From IMG/VR virus record IMGVR_UViG_3300033747_000027, positions 1 to 54,836 of that record: a stretch of 54,836 bases of DNA, one strand, 5' to 3'. The DNA is from a virus. A program made the translations under genes and the position numbers. A model generated the notes under the pieces. That model saw only the letters and a program-made list of their open reading frames with translations. It ran no database searches and was not told where the DNA came from. Positions 1 to 7,841 of the stretch are shown piece after piece (positions within the stretch are counted from its first letter, which is position 1; the number at the start of each line of letters is the position of its first letter).

Positions 1-165
1 CTATCCATCTTTCTCCTTGTTCTTTTCAAATGTTTCTATGAGCCGATCAGGGATCTTTACCTTAGGCCGCTTATAAAAATAAGCCTCATCCAATAGATCA
101 AACATATCCTCAGGCATTAACCTGAAAAGATCAGTCTGGTAGTATTCGGAAACTGACACTCTCAT
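1..165 (-). CDS. Small hypothetical protein, 54 aa
   Basis: This complete minus-strand frame starts at ATG 165 and stops at the first bases of the window. The protein is charged and probably soluble, with an acidic middle (MPEDMFDLLDE) and a Lys-rich C-terminus; no signal peptide or membrane segment is visible. It follows the lipoprotein gene by 19 nt and is probably the last gene of the repressor operon, so it would be expressed in the lysogen. I recognise no family. The start is uncertain because no clear ribosome-binding site is present. Confidence 0.5.
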   Translation of the reverse strand: MRVSVSEYYQTDLFRLMPEDMFDLLDEAYFYKRPKVKIPDRLIETFEKNKEKDG

Positions 166-184
166 CGCACCCTGATTATAACTT

Positions 185-640
185 CTAATTAATTAATTCA
201 ATGGCCAGACCACTTATTTCAAAGTCTGTAGAGCCACTATGCCCGGTACTTGTCAACCTTATATTAATGACGCCGTCTGCTCCAATTTCTTTAGCTTCGT
301 CGTATAAAAGGTCAAGCACTTCTTGAACCTCCCACTGCTTATATTTTCCCTTCTTAATAGTGTATGAAGAATAAATAGGATTTTCATCCGATCCGACTCC
401 TGGATTATCTATCTGATTTGGAGATTTACCATCTTTGGTTGTATAGCCTGATTCGCATTCAATCATAATATCACCAAGTGCTTTGTATGATTCCCCAATT
501 GTAGTTGTACTCATCAAAAAACCTTGATCAGCATAAGGTCTGAAATCAAGGAGATAAGTATTTTTCGAATAATATTTAGTTGTTGTGCAACTTGTAATAG
601 TTATAAAAACTGTAAAGAAAAATAGTAAAAATAGTTTCAT
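185..640 (-). CDS. Predicted lipoprotein, lysogeny operon
   Basis: A 151-aa protein with a hydrophobic N-terminal signal and a lipobox ending in ITSC, so Cys18 would be lipidated after cleavage. The mature part has no further membrane segment and no family that I recognise. It lies 24 nt downstream of the S24 repressor gene on the same strand and is therefore probably expressed in the lysogen. Lipoproteins in this position in temperate phages often block superinfecting DNA or receptors; superinfection exclusion is an inference from position only. Confidence 0.8.
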   Translation of the reverse strand: MKLFLLFFFTVFITITSCTTTKYYSKNTYLLDFRPYADQGFLMSTTTIGESYKALGDIMIECESGYTTKDGKSPNQIDNPGVGSDENPIYSSYTIKKGKYKQWEVQEVLDLLYDEAKEIGADGVINIRLTSTGHSGSTDFEISGLAIELIN

Positions 641-664
641 AGTAATTTTGGTTATTTATATGTT

Positions 665-1381
665 TTAAAGTTGCTTTCTGGTAATCTTTCCTTTTATTGT
701 ATAAAGGTTAAGAATTGATTCTTTCGGAATAACAGTGTCCCCTTTGAAGTTCGGATTGGATGCTCTAAGGATAATTTTGTCCTCATCATCATGAGGATAA
801 AGCAATTTTACTGTCTTCATATTATTAGCAATCTCGTTTGTGATTATCAAATAAGCTTCACCCCAAAGTATTATATCTGGATTATCTACCTTTTTAACTG
901 CAACAATTTCACCGCTAGCGTAAGTTGGGAACATGCTGTCTCCCCATACAGGGAGGTAGGCAGTACAATCATTAAATGGCTTAAAATCTACGTAAAACTC
1001 TGGCTCTTCCATAACGTCGGTAAAGCTTTCTTTTATTGATGCTGTAATGTCTATATCATAATAGGGAACAGCCTTTATAGTTGTGGTATGCAGAAGTTCA
1101 GGTGGTAGTTTGTCAATATCAGGTAAATAATCTTCATTTATCATTTTACCCTTCCCGGTGACAAGCCAACCTGAATTTAGTTCTTCAAACGCGTTTGATA
1201 TATCCTGAATTATATCATAGGAAGGTTTGGCTCCATCTTTCTTCAACCGATTAATTTTTTCAGGCGAATCATATCCAAGGTTCTTTTTTGCAAATTCAGA
1301 CACATTCTTAATGTTGTAGAATTCAATTATTTGCAAAATTCTTTCAAAGAAGTTTGAGTTATTTTTCAATTTTGTTTGCAT
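665..1381 (-). CDS. S24-family (LexA/CI-like) phage repressor
   Basis: A 238-aa two-domain repressor. The N-terminal part (about residues 10-75) is a helix-rich DNA-binding region of the XRE/bacteriophage CI type. The C-terminal part (about 105-238) is an S24 peptidase fold: WGDSM puts the nucleophile at Ser149, and MKTVKLL offers the general base at Lys192. Family knowledge predicts autocleavage stimulated by RecA filaments during DNA damage, which releases the early promoter. It is transcribed away from the Cro-like gene at 1550 across a shared control region, the classic lysogeny-switch arrangement. The lipoprotein and 54-aa genes follow it. Confidence 0.9.
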   Translation of the reverse strand: MQTKLKNNSNFFERILQIIEFYNIKNVSEFAKKNLGYDSPEKINRLKKDGAKPSYDIIQDISNAFEELNSGWLVTGKGKMINEDYLPDIDKLPPELLHTTTIKAVPYYDIDITASIKESFTDVMEEPEFYVDFKPFNDCTAYLPVWGDSMFPTYASGEIVAVKKVDNPDIILWGEAYLIITNEIANNMKTVKLLYPHDDEDKIILRASNPNFKGDTVIPKESILNLYTIKGKITRKQL

Positions 1382-1407
1382 TTATCAAACTTGTTTGTTT
1401 ATCTTTA
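1371..1407 (+). promoter_or_regulatory. Candidate early promoter (Bacteroidota type)
   Basis: TTTG at 1375-1378 is followed 21 nt later by TATCTTTA at 1400-1407, one base off the Bacteroidota -7 consensus TAnnTTTG. It points toward the Cro-like gene and overlaps the start of the repressor gene. A short palindrome (GAGCG-CAC-CGCTC, 1425-1437) lies just downstream and could be an operator. This rests on motif reading only. Confidence 0.4.
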
Positions 1408-1462
1408 CACCAAGTAAAAACCAAGAGCGCACCGCTCAATAGTTTTTACAAGATCAAAAAAC

Positions 1463-1501
1463 GGGAGGCAATCCACGACGGCAATCTGAAAATTGCCTCC
1501 C
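1463..1501. promoter_or_regulatory. Nested inverted repeats between repressor and Cro-like gene
   Basis: A perfect 10-bp inverted repeat (GGGAGGCAAT at 1463-1472, ATTGCCTCCC at 1492-1501) contains a third copy of part of the arm, GGCAAT at 1480-1485. The right arm can therefore pair either with the outer left arm or with the near copy, leaving a 6-nt loop. This is either a pair of operator half-sites or a leader RNA that can switch between two hairpins. Several ATTCAA words follow before the 1550 start. Confidence 0.5.
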
Positions 1502-1549
1502 TACTTGATTATTCAATCAATAAGATTCAATAACCAATATTCAAATATA

Positions 1550-1828
1550 ATGAATAAACAGAATGTAAATCCAAAAATCCGCCCAAATGTTGAAAATCTA
1601 CCATTTGTGGAGTATTACAATGCGCTAAAGGATGAGCCAAAAACAAACCCCAACAATCCATTAACACCGCTTGACGAGTTTCTTTTTGTTGCTGCTCAAA
1701 AAACAGGGAAACACCCCGGGAGCATTCGTAGGTGGGCATATGGCACAGCTAAACCTAACCTTCTGGAAAAACAGGCAGTGGCCAGGCTCCTCAAGTGTGA
1801 TGTAGAACCTCTTTTCCCTGAAAATTAG
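1550..1828 (+). CDS. Cro-like small DNA-binding protein
   Basis: A 92-aa protein. The start at 1550 follows a typical AT-rich leader; an upstream ATG at 1493 falls inside the inverted repeat and is less likely. The C-terminal half resembles an XRE/Cro helix-turn-helix: an LDEFLFVAAQKTGKHPGSI region, then IRRWAYGTAKP and an ending VEPLFPEN, similar to the usual 'xxLF' end of XRE domains. It is the first gene of the rightward early operon and is divergent from the S24 repressor, which supports a Cro-like role. The family assignment is moderate. Confidence 0.6.
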   Translation: MNKQNVNPKIRPNVENLPFVEYYNALKDEPKTNPNNPLTPLDEFLFVAAQKTGKHPGSIRRWAYGTAKPNLLEKQAVARLLKCDVEPLFPEN

Positions 1829-1833
1829 GCATT

Positions 1834-2013
1834 ATGAAACCACAAAACAGATCAACTGATGCAAGCCTAACCTCTAAAAGGAGTCAATTCATCAAGTCTA
1901 TGGGCGAAGAGGCTTATTTGAAATCGTTCGAAAATCATCTCAAAGAGCAGCAGCTGACCAACGAGCAAAAATTTGAAGAGTACTACAGAACCAGACAAAC
2001 AATCATCAGCTGA
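1834..2013 (+). CDS. Small hypothetical protein, 59 aa
   Basis: This complete frame starts at ATG 1834, 5 nt after the Cro-like stop, and ends 1 nt before the ATG of the LuxR-like gene at 2015. The product is hydrophilic and helix-prone, rich in Glu, Gln and Lys, with no membrane segment. The tight spacing on both sides supports a real translated gene. I recognise no family; a small early regulator is possible but unproven. Confidence 0.55.
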   Translation: MKPQNRSTDASLTSKRSQFIKSMGEEAYLKSFENHLKEQQLTNEQKFEEYYRTRQTIIS

Positions 2014-2014
2014 C

Positions 2015-2566
2015 ATGAAAAACATTGAATTTTACATTACCCCAAAAGGAGACGTTATGATTCACTCTGAGAAAGGCGTTAGACAGCTCAAAGTAAGCGA
2101 TAGGCAGTTCATCTCATCAATGATGAACATTATAGATGAATTCTATCCCCAATCATTAACAGCTTTATCAAAAGTTTATGAGAAGCTGAAGTCAGTACCT
2201 GGGTTTTATGAATTTCACATCGCTCGCAGATTCATCAAATGCAATTTTGGAAAGTATGACAGTATATTGGATATTGACCAGTTCGGGAGCCTGAATTTTG
2301 AGGAAATAGAGTGTCCGCTTAGGGGAGAATGTCCGGTTGAAGGAATCGTTTGTAAGCCGAAGTTCAACTCTAAGCTTACAGATAGAGAACTTGATGTAAT
2401 GCAGCTCTATTATGAAGGAATTAAACCGGAGGAAATAGCTGAACAAACATGCCTCTCAGTATCAACAGTCAAAACCCACAAACGAAATGCATTCCGAAGA
2501 GTGAATGTTCACTCAATAGCTGAATTCTTTTCCTACGCAAAACAGCACAATTTATTCGAACATTAA
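2015..2566 (+). CDS. LuxR-type HTH regulator
   Basis: A 183-aa protein. The start at 2015 directly follows the previous stop; a longer reading from 1973 would overlap that gene. The C-terminal 65 residues form a LuxR/GerE helix-turn-helix: LTDRELDVMQLYYEG, then IAEQTCLSVSTVKTHKRNAF. The N-terminal 115 residues match no sensor domain that I recognise, and no phospho-acceptor or membrane segment is obvious. As an early gene it probably activates or represses phage or host promoters. The DNA-binding call is firm and the signal is unknown. Confidence 0.8.
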   Translation: MKNIEFYITPKGDVMIHSEKGVRQLKVSDRQFISSMMNIIDEFYPQSLTALSKVYEKLKSVPGFYEFHIARRFIKCNFGKYDSILDIDQFGSLNFEEIECPLRGECPVEGIVCKPKFNSKLTDRELDVMQLYYEGIKPEEIAEQTCLSVSTVKTHKRNAFRRVNVHSIAEFFSYAKQHNLFEH

Positions 2567-2574
2567 CAGCACAG

Positions 2575-2649
2575 CCCTGCGAAGCGTCGCAATGGTGTTA
2601 AGAACATATTTTTTCAACTCGCTTATCTCAACTCAAATTAACAGTGCAA
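2575..2649. repeat. Repeated four-box segment, copy A
   Basis: Four boxes occur here in order: CCCTGCG (2575-2581), GTGTTAAGAACA (2595-2606, an imperfect palindrome), CAACTCGCTTA (2615-2625) and CAGTGCAA (2642-2649). The same four boxes recur in the same order and orientation at 54472-54576. The segment fills the gap before the gene at 2651. A regulatory, origin or recombination role cannot be distinguished from sequence alone. Confidence 0.6.
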
Positions 2650-2650
2650 A

Positions 2651-2962
2651 ATGGATGATAAAATTGACAAAAAGGTAGAAAAGGCTTTTGCAATTGGAAT
2701 ACAAGTAGGAGTCATCAATCTAGCCAAAGAGCTTGGGCTCATAGAAGAAAACATTAGTGAAAAACAAGCAAATACAATCTATGGAGAAAAACAAGTGAAA
2801 GAATGGCGCAGAAAGCGCTGGATAGTCGGTTATCCATCCGGCAATAAAACAAGAGCAAAGTATTACTACAAACGATCTGAATTAGAAACCGCAAGCCGGA
2901 TGCTTGACATGCAAAATGTTATACCGGCCACAAAAATCAAGCAAATTATAGAAAACAGATAG
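2651..2962 (+). CDS. Hypothetical protein, possible DNA-binding
   Basis: A 103-aa basic protein. The middle (about residues 40-85) reads like a winged-helix or excisionase-like element: a helix ending KQVKEWRRKRWIVGYPSG, then a basic KTRAKYYYKRSELE strand-helix. This pattern is common in small phage DNA-binding proteins, but I cannot name a family. It lies 28 nt upstream of the Rad50-like ATPase and just downstream of repeat copy A, which it might bind. DNA-binding is inferred. Confidence 0.6.
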   Translation: MDDKIDKKVEKAFAIGIQVGVINLAKELGLIEENISEKQANTIYGEKQVKEWRRKRWIVGYPSGNKTRAKYYYKRSELETASRMLDMQNVIPATKIKQIIENR

Positions 2963-2990
2963 TCTCAGTAAAAATCAAAAGAATCAAATC

Positions 2991-4940
2991 ATGAAACAGG
3001 TAAAAATTAAAAAGCTGATCCTTCACAATTTCAAAGGGATCAAGGATTTCGAGACCGTTTTTAACGGTACCACCAAGATTTTTGGTGACAATGCCACCGG
3101 AAAAACAACCCTTGTTGATGCCTTTACATGGCTTCTATTTGGGAAAGACTCAACAGGGAGGAAAGATTTCTCTATCAAAACATTTGATGCGAACAACCAA
3201 CCGATTCACAAGCTAGACCACGAAGTTGTCTGTGAATTTGATGTAGATGGTGAGGATATGATCCTTAAACGTGTTTATCGCGAGAAATGGGTTACCCGTC
3301 GCGGATCAAGCGAACCGGAGCTCCAAGGCCATGAAACGCTATTCTACTGGAACGATGTGCCAATGCAGGCCGGTGAATTTCAAAAGAAAGTCGATCAGGT
3401 TATTTCGGAGGATACTTTCAAAATGCTTACATCTCCTTTCTACTTTAACACCCTAAAATGGCAGGACAGAAGAAGCATTTTAACGACCATTGCCGGAGAT
3501 GTGTCCGATCAGGATATCGCATCAGGAAACCTTGAGTTTTCGGCTCTCATTGAAAATATGGGAAATAAAACCCTTGACGAATTCAAAAAGGAGCTGGCAG
3601 CCAAAAAGAAAAAGCTGAAAGACGAACTGAAGCAAATTCCTGCTCGAATTGACGAGGTTACCAGAAACACGCCTGAAGCTAAAGACTGGGCTTGGATTGA
3701 GGACGAAATTAAAACGGTTGAGAAAAACATCGCTATCATCGATGAGCAGCTTCAGGATTCATCAAAAATTTTTGACGATTTCTACAAAAAGAAACAGGAG
3801 CGCCAACAAAAGATCCATGTAATAAAATCAAAAATCTCTGACATTGAACATGAAGGCCGGTTGAAATTCAATAATCAGGTCAAAGAGAAAAATGAATCAA
3901 TTGAAAATGCGAAATCAGAAATCCAAAGGATCAACAGAAAAATTGAAACCGGAGCCAAAGAAATCAAAGATCTGCAGGAAAGGATTAAGACCTATCAGGA
4001 TGAGCAGAACCGATTGCGCCAAGAATGGGGAAAAGTAAATGAAGAGGAATTTCCAGGGTTCGGCGATGAAGGCAATTTCAAATGTCCCACATGTCAGCAA
4101 GACCTTCCAACTGAAACTATCGAAAGCAAAAAAGCTGAAATTAAAGTGAACTTCAATGCTGAAAAAGAAAGAAAGCTTGCCGATATATCAGCTCAAGGAG
4201 TAGGCTACAAGATAAAAATTGAGAATACACAAAAGGATATTGGACAGCTTCAGTCTGTAGACTATGAATCACAAATTAAAGCTCATGAGGCTGTCATTAA
4301 AGAATGGCAGGAAAAACACCTTGAGTCTGTTCAAGCATTGATTTCTGGAAATGTTGACTACGAGCGATTGAAGAAGGAACTTGAAGAATTCGAGAAAGAA
4401 CCAGTTGAAGAAGAAGCTCCGAAGGTTGACAACTCAGGCCTGAAAGAAAAAAAGACAGCTCTCAATTCTACTCTTGACGGATTAAAAAAGAACCTAAACT
4501 CAAAGTCACAGATTGAAACCGCTGACAAACGGAAGAAACAGCTTCTGGATGAGGAAAGAAAATACTCTCAGCAGCTGGCAGAATTGGAACAATCCGAATT
4601 CACAATACAGGAGTTCACGAAAGCCAAGGTTGATCTACTTGAAGCAAAAATCAACAGTCTATTTGAAGGTGTGAGATTTCGGATGTTCGACACACAGCTG
4701 AATGGGGGACTGATTGAGTGCTGCGATACGATTATTGATGGCGTGCCTTGGCTTGATGCGAATAACGCTGCAAAGATTAACGCAGGAATAGAAATCATCA
4801 ACGTGCTTTCAAAACACTACGAACAAGTCGCTCCTATATGGATCGACAATGCGGAAAGTATCACCAAAATTACGGACTCAGAGGCTCAAAAGATCGAACT
4901 ATACGTCTCAGAAGCTCACAAAGAATTAGAAGTCGCATAA
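2991..4940 (+). CDS. Rad50/SbcC-like AAA ATPase
   Basis: A 649-aa SMC-type ATPase. The N-terminus has a Walker A (GDNATGKTT, residues 32-40) after LHNFKGI. Long coiled coils run from about 190 to 560 and are interrupted by a zinc-hook-like CPTC at about 364-367. The C-terminal lobe carries PIWIDNAES near 616-624, a Walker B-like strand. Family members hold DNA ends with a nuclease partner (SbcD/Mre11). No SbcD-like calcineurin phosphoesterase is seen here, so the partner may be the MBL-fold protein at 6525 or a host enzyme. It precedes the RecT gene by 16 nt, suggesting phage recombination. Confidence 0.88.
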   Translation: MKQVKIKKLILHNFKGIKDFETVFNGTTKIFGDNATGKTTLVDAFTWLLFGKDSTGRKDFSIKTFDANNQPIHKLDHEVVCEFDVDGEDMILKRVYREKWVTRRGSSEPELQGHETLFYWNDVPMQAGEFQKKVDQVISEDTFKMLTSPFYFNTLKWQDRRSILTTIAGDVSDQDIASGNLEFSALIENMGNKTLDEFKKELAAKKKKLKDELKQIPARIDEVTRNTPEAKDWAWIEDEIKTVEKNIAIIDEQLQDSSKIFDDFYKKKQERQQKIHVIKSKISDIEHEGRLKFNNQVKEKNESIENAKSEIQRINRKIETGAKEIKDLQERIKTYQDEQNRLRQEWGKVNEEEFPGFGDEGNFKCPTCQQDLPTETIESKKAEIKVNFNAEKERKLADISAQGVGYKIKIENTQKDIGQLQSVDYESQIKAHEAVIKEWQEKHLESVQALISGNVDYERLKKELEEFEKEPVEEEAPKVDNSGLKEKKTALNSTLDGLKKNLNSKSQIETADKRKKQLLDEERKYSQQLAELEQSEFTIQEFTKAKVDLLEAKINSLFEGVRFRMFDTQLNGGLIECCDTIIDGVPWLDANNAAKINAGIEIINVLSKHYEQVAPIWIDNAESITKITDSEAQKIELYVSEAHKELEVA

Positions 4941-4956
4941 TTAAAAATCAAATCAA

Positions 4957-5922
4957 ATGAAAGCTGAAAGTAATGAAGTGGCGGTAAGACAACAATCCGC
5001 CCCAGTACAATTTAATTTTTTTGACAATAACCACTTCGCAACAATGCAAAGGGTTTGTGGTATGTTCTCTTCAAGCGAACTGGTACCTAAAATGTATCAA
5101 ACAAGTGAGGTTGGCAAGGAAAAAGCAGTGGCAAATTGCATGATCGCAGTTGAGACCGCTCAACGCATCGGCGCCAGTCCACTAATGGTCATGCAGAATA
5201 TGTATATAGTACATGGCCAGCCAGCATGGAGTGCAAAATTCTTAACGGCTACGGTTAACGGTTGCGGTCGGTACAACTCCATTAAATACAAATGGGAGAA
5301 TCTCGGAAAACTTGGGAAGGTTGAATATACAGATTATGAGTATAAAAACAACCGAAGAGTGCCAGTTACCAAGCATTTTGACGCATCCGGACTGGATAAT
5401 TGGCAATGCATTGCTTATACGACCGAAAAAGGAACCAATGAAAAATTGGATTCAATTCCTGTTTCTCTTGAAATGGCCATTAAAGAAGGTTGGTATACAA
5501 AATCCGGTAGTAAATGGCAAACCATGCCAAAACTGATGCTTCAATATCGGTCTGTTACTTTTTGGACTCGTGCATACGCACCGGAGCTTTCCATGGGAAT
5601 ACGAACAGAAGATGAAGTTAAGGATATTATCGATGTTCCTTATGAAGAAGTCAAGGAAACCGAAAAAAAGAAGAACGCTAACCAAAAGGAGGTTTCTATT
5701 CCTGTAAATGAACCAGAATCCAGTAAGTCTGGAAAGGCGGAAGATACAAAAGAATCTCTCTCTCAAGTCACCGTGAAGTCAATTGATGAAGCGAAAAAAT
5801 TCTTAGTGGATGATTTGGGAGTGTCACAGACTGCAATCGGTGATGAAGCTTCTATTTTATCAATAGCCAAGGAACATGACATTGAGTTAACAATCGAAAA
5901 ACAAACCGGCCCCGGATTTTAA
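4957..5922 (+). CDS. RecT-family single-strand annealing protein
   Basis: A 321-aa protein. The core (about residues 20-220) has the RecT pattern: CMIAVETAQRIGASPLMVMQ, then YIVHGQPAWSAKFL, and late in the core FWTRAYAPELSMGIRTEDEV. Residues 225-321 form an acidic, Lys/Glu-rich linker and a short helical tail. RecT proteins anneal complementary single strands during phage recombination. The gene sits between the Rad50-like ATPase and small unknown genes, with the MBL-fold hydrolase close by, forming a likely recombination cluster. Confidence 0.88.
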   Translation: MKAESNEVAVRQQSAPVQFNFFDNNHFATMQRVCGMFSSSELVPKMYQTSEVGKEKAVANCMIAVETAQRIGASPLMVMQNMYIVHGQPAWSAKFLTATVNGCGRYNSIKYKWENLGKLGKVEYTDYEYKNNRRVPVTKHFDASGLDNWQCIAYTTEKGTNEKLDSIPVSLEMAIKEGWYTKSGSKWQTMPKLMLQYRSVTFWTRAYAPELSMGIRTEDEVKDIIDVPYEEVKETEKKKNANQKEVSIPVNEPESSKSGKAEDTKESLSQVTVKSIDEAKKFLVDDLGVSQTAIGDEASILSIAKEHDIELTIEKQTGPGF

Positions 5923-5925
5923 GCT

Positions 5926-6216
5926 ATGGAATATCATTTTAAAGTTGAAACCAAAGAAGCTGGGCAAAGACGCCCATATGGTGATTCTTATTATCACTAT
6001 ATCGTCAAGAACGAAAGTAAAACCCAATATCATGAATCTATAATTAAGAATTTCTGTGTTGGCTTTTTGAAGCCTGCTATATCAGAAAAACTTAGAAGAG
6101 AGCGTATGGAAAAAGAGGGTTTTGGATCAGCGACATTTGCCTCCTACTGGACTGTTTTTAGACAGATTGATGATAGAACATTTGAATACAAAGTTACTCA
6201 ACCTTCAACGCATTAA
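5926..6216 (+). CDS. Hypothetical protein, 96 aa
   Basis: A 96-aa protein beginning 3 nt after the RecT stop. It contains several aromatic residues (GDSYYHYIVKN) and a basic helix (KLRRERMEKEG) in the middle. No signal peptide, membrane segment or known domain is visible. Tight packing with RecT suggests cotranslation and perhaps a recombination role, which is inferred from position only. Confidence 0.7.
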   Translation: MEYHFKVETKEAGQRRPYGDSYYHYIVKNESKTQYHESIIKNFCVGFLKPAISEKLRRERMEKEGFGSATFASYWTVFRQIDDRTFEYKVTQPSTH

Positions 6217-6222
6217 TAAGCT

Positions 6223-6528
6223 ATGGAAAAGAAGTTTTCACAAGGATTGTGGGAAAGGATTGGAAACACAATAGTTGTCGGTAAAAAGACAATTGCTGTA
6301 GCTACTAAATGTGATCCTAAATCAAATTATGCAAGGGATGGCAAATACCCCTATAATTTCGATGAGGTGGAAGCCAATGCAAAACTACTTTATTCAGCTC
6401 CTGAACTTCTAGAGTGTTGTTTGACTGCCAAAGCAATGTATGAAGCTCAAGGAATAACTGAAGATAGTAGAATTGGTGGATCACAACTCAAAGAATTGAA
6501 TTTAGTCATCAAAAAAGCGACAGAATGA
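6223..6528 (+). CDS. Hypothetical phage protein, 101 aa
   Basis: A 101-aa protein. The stretch EANAKLLYSAPELLECC is typical of a widespread class of small phage early proteins of unknown function, in which an N-terminal strand region leads to a helix beginning EANAxLIAxAPELL. Its stop overlaps the start of the MBL-fold gene by 4 nt (ATGA), so the two are translationally coupled. No catalytic motif is seen. Confidence 0.75.
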   Translation: MEKKFSQGLWERIGNTIVVGKKTIAVATKCDPKSNYARDGKYPYNFDEVEANAKLLYSAPELLECCLTAKAMYEAQGITEDSRIGGSQLKELNLVIKKATE

Positions 6529-7262
6529 AACTCAAAGTACTCGGAAGCTCCAGCAAGGGCAATAGCTATCTACTTGAATCTTCATCTGGTCAAATACTGG
6601 TCCTTGAGGCCGGTATTCGGCTGGCGGAGATAAAAAAGCAAATTGAATTTAAAATCATGGACATTATCGGTTGCCTGATAACTCACGAACACGGCGATCA
6701 TGCCGCATACGCCAATCAGTTCACCGAAGCTGCGATTGATGTTTATTGTTCGAAAGGAACAGCGACCAAATTCAAGCCACATCACAGGATTAATACAATT
6801 ACGGCTTTGGATTCCGTGCGCATAGGAGAGTTCAAGGTAGTCCCTTTTAACGTGATACATGATGCTGCTGAGCCTTTCGGGTACTTAATCAATCACCCGG
6901 AATGTGGTACGACCCTATTCCTTACTGACACTTTCTATTCTGAGTTCACATTCAAGGGCTTAAACAACATCATTCTTGAAGTGAATTACGATGTGGATAT
7001 TCTTGATGCAAATATAGAATCAGGACGCTTAGCTCCATCGATTAAGAGTAGAATAATTACCAGCCACATGAGCATTCAAACAGCTCTGGAATTGCTAGAA
7101 GCAAATGACCTTTCAAAGGTTAACAACATCGTCCTAATCCATCTCTCTGACGGCAACAGCCATGAAATCAACTTCAAAAAAGAAATCGAAGTTGCGACGG
7201 CTAAAACTGTAACTGTTGCTGATACCGGAACTGAAGTATTACTCAATAAGACACCATTTTGA
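6525..7262 (+). CDS. MBL-fold metallohydrolase
   Basis: A 245-aa protein of the YycJ-like metallo-beta-lactamase fold. THEHGDHA supplies the HxHxDH metal site (His54, His56, Asp58, His59), and later His residues (for example in TSHMS and LIHLSD) would complete a two-metal centre. Such proteins are often nucleases or phosphodiesterases. In several phages an MBL-fold gene lies close to RecT, and here it may supply the end-processing nuclease that the annealase needs; that pairing is an inference. The start overlaps the previous stop (ATGA). Confidence 0.85.
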   Translation: MKLKVLGSSSKGNSYLLESSSGQILVLEAGIRLAEIKKQIEFKIMDIIGCLITHEHGDHAAYANQFTEAAIDVYCSKGTATKFKPHHRINTITALDSVRIGEFKVVPFNVIHDAAEPFGYLINHPECGTTLFLTDTFYSEFTFKGLNNIILEVNYDVDILDANIESGRLAPSIKSRIITSHMSIQTALELLEANDLSKVNNIVLIHLSDGNSHEINFKKEIEVATAKTVTVADTGTEVLLNKTPF

Positions 7263-7264
7263 TC

Positions 7265-7540
7265 ATGATGTACAGATTCTCACTAAGAAATCAAGCAAAA
7301 ATTGCAAAGGCTTTGGGTGAAGACTATTTAAAGCTATTACTCGACTCTTTAGAGGCGTACTTCTGTGATAGAACTTCTCCTATTGATGAAGTAGGAGAAG
7401 TAAAAGACAACAAGACAACAGGCCGCATTTACATCTTTATTCCATCTGTTGCAAGCAATTCTGAAATAGAGTTTCAGTTCGCAGTGATACGAAAAACTTT
7501 CGACGTGTATAACCTAGCTTATTATAGTTCAGTGGGCTAA
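7265..7540 (+). CDS. Hypothetical protein, 91 aa
   Basis: This small soluble protein starts at ATG 7265, with a second ATG directly after it, 2 nt past the MBL-fold stop. It has a mixed helix-strand pattern, an N-terminal helix (QAKIAKALGEDYLKLLLDSL) and a C-terminal strand pair. No domain is recognised. It is a co-transcribed member of the early operon. Confidence 0.65.
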   Translation: MMYRFSLRNQAKIAKALGEDYLKLLLDSLEAYFCDRTSPIDEVGEVKDNKTTGRIYIFIPSVASNSEIEFQFAVIRKTFDVYNLAYYSSVG

Positions 7541-7552
7541 ACCAAATATATT

Positions 7553-7723
7553 ATGGACAAACTTATCAAATTACAAAGCAGAATATTCTCATTACTATTC
7601 TTAGTTCTAGGTATCGCCGAGTTTATCGGATTCCTTTTAGAGGGGAAAAAGCATTGCCTATATGCCTTCTTGTTCATGATGATGCTGGCACTAATATTAC
7701 ATATTGACTACAAAAGAAATTAA
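7553..7723 (+). CDS. Small two-helix membrane protein, 56 aa
   Basis: This complete frame starts at ATG 7553 and stops at 7721-7723. It encodes two hydrophobic helices, about residues 11-29 (IFSLLFLVLG) and 35-51 (LYAFLFMMMLAL), joined by a short charged turn with a basic C-terminus. It lies 12 nt after the previous gene in the same operon. The topology could fit an inhibitor of a host membrane process or an accessory holin. I recognise no family. Confidence 0.6.
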   Translation: MDKLIKLQSRIFSLLFLVLGIAEFIGFLLEGKKHCLYAFLFMMMLALILHIDYKRN

Positions 7724-7815
7724 TAAATGCCCACGGACGGCTCAAACCCGGAGTTCTAACAATTCATAGCTAATGTACTTTACGGTTGTTAAGTCATTGG
7801 CATATCGACAAGACA

Positions 7816-7837
7816 GCCTCCCAGGACCATGGGAGGC
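7816..7837 (+). promoter_or_regulatory. 7-bp hairpin upstream of tRNA-like element
   Basis: GCCTCCC (7816-7822) and GGGAGGC (7831-7837) form a perfect stem with an 8-nt loop, ending 4 nt before the 5' end of the tRNA-like element. There is no T-run, so it is not a standard terminator. It could be a processing signal for the tRNA-like RNA. The rest of the 7724-7815 gap holds no gene that I can support. Confidence 0.4.
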
Positions 7838-7841
7838 AAAC

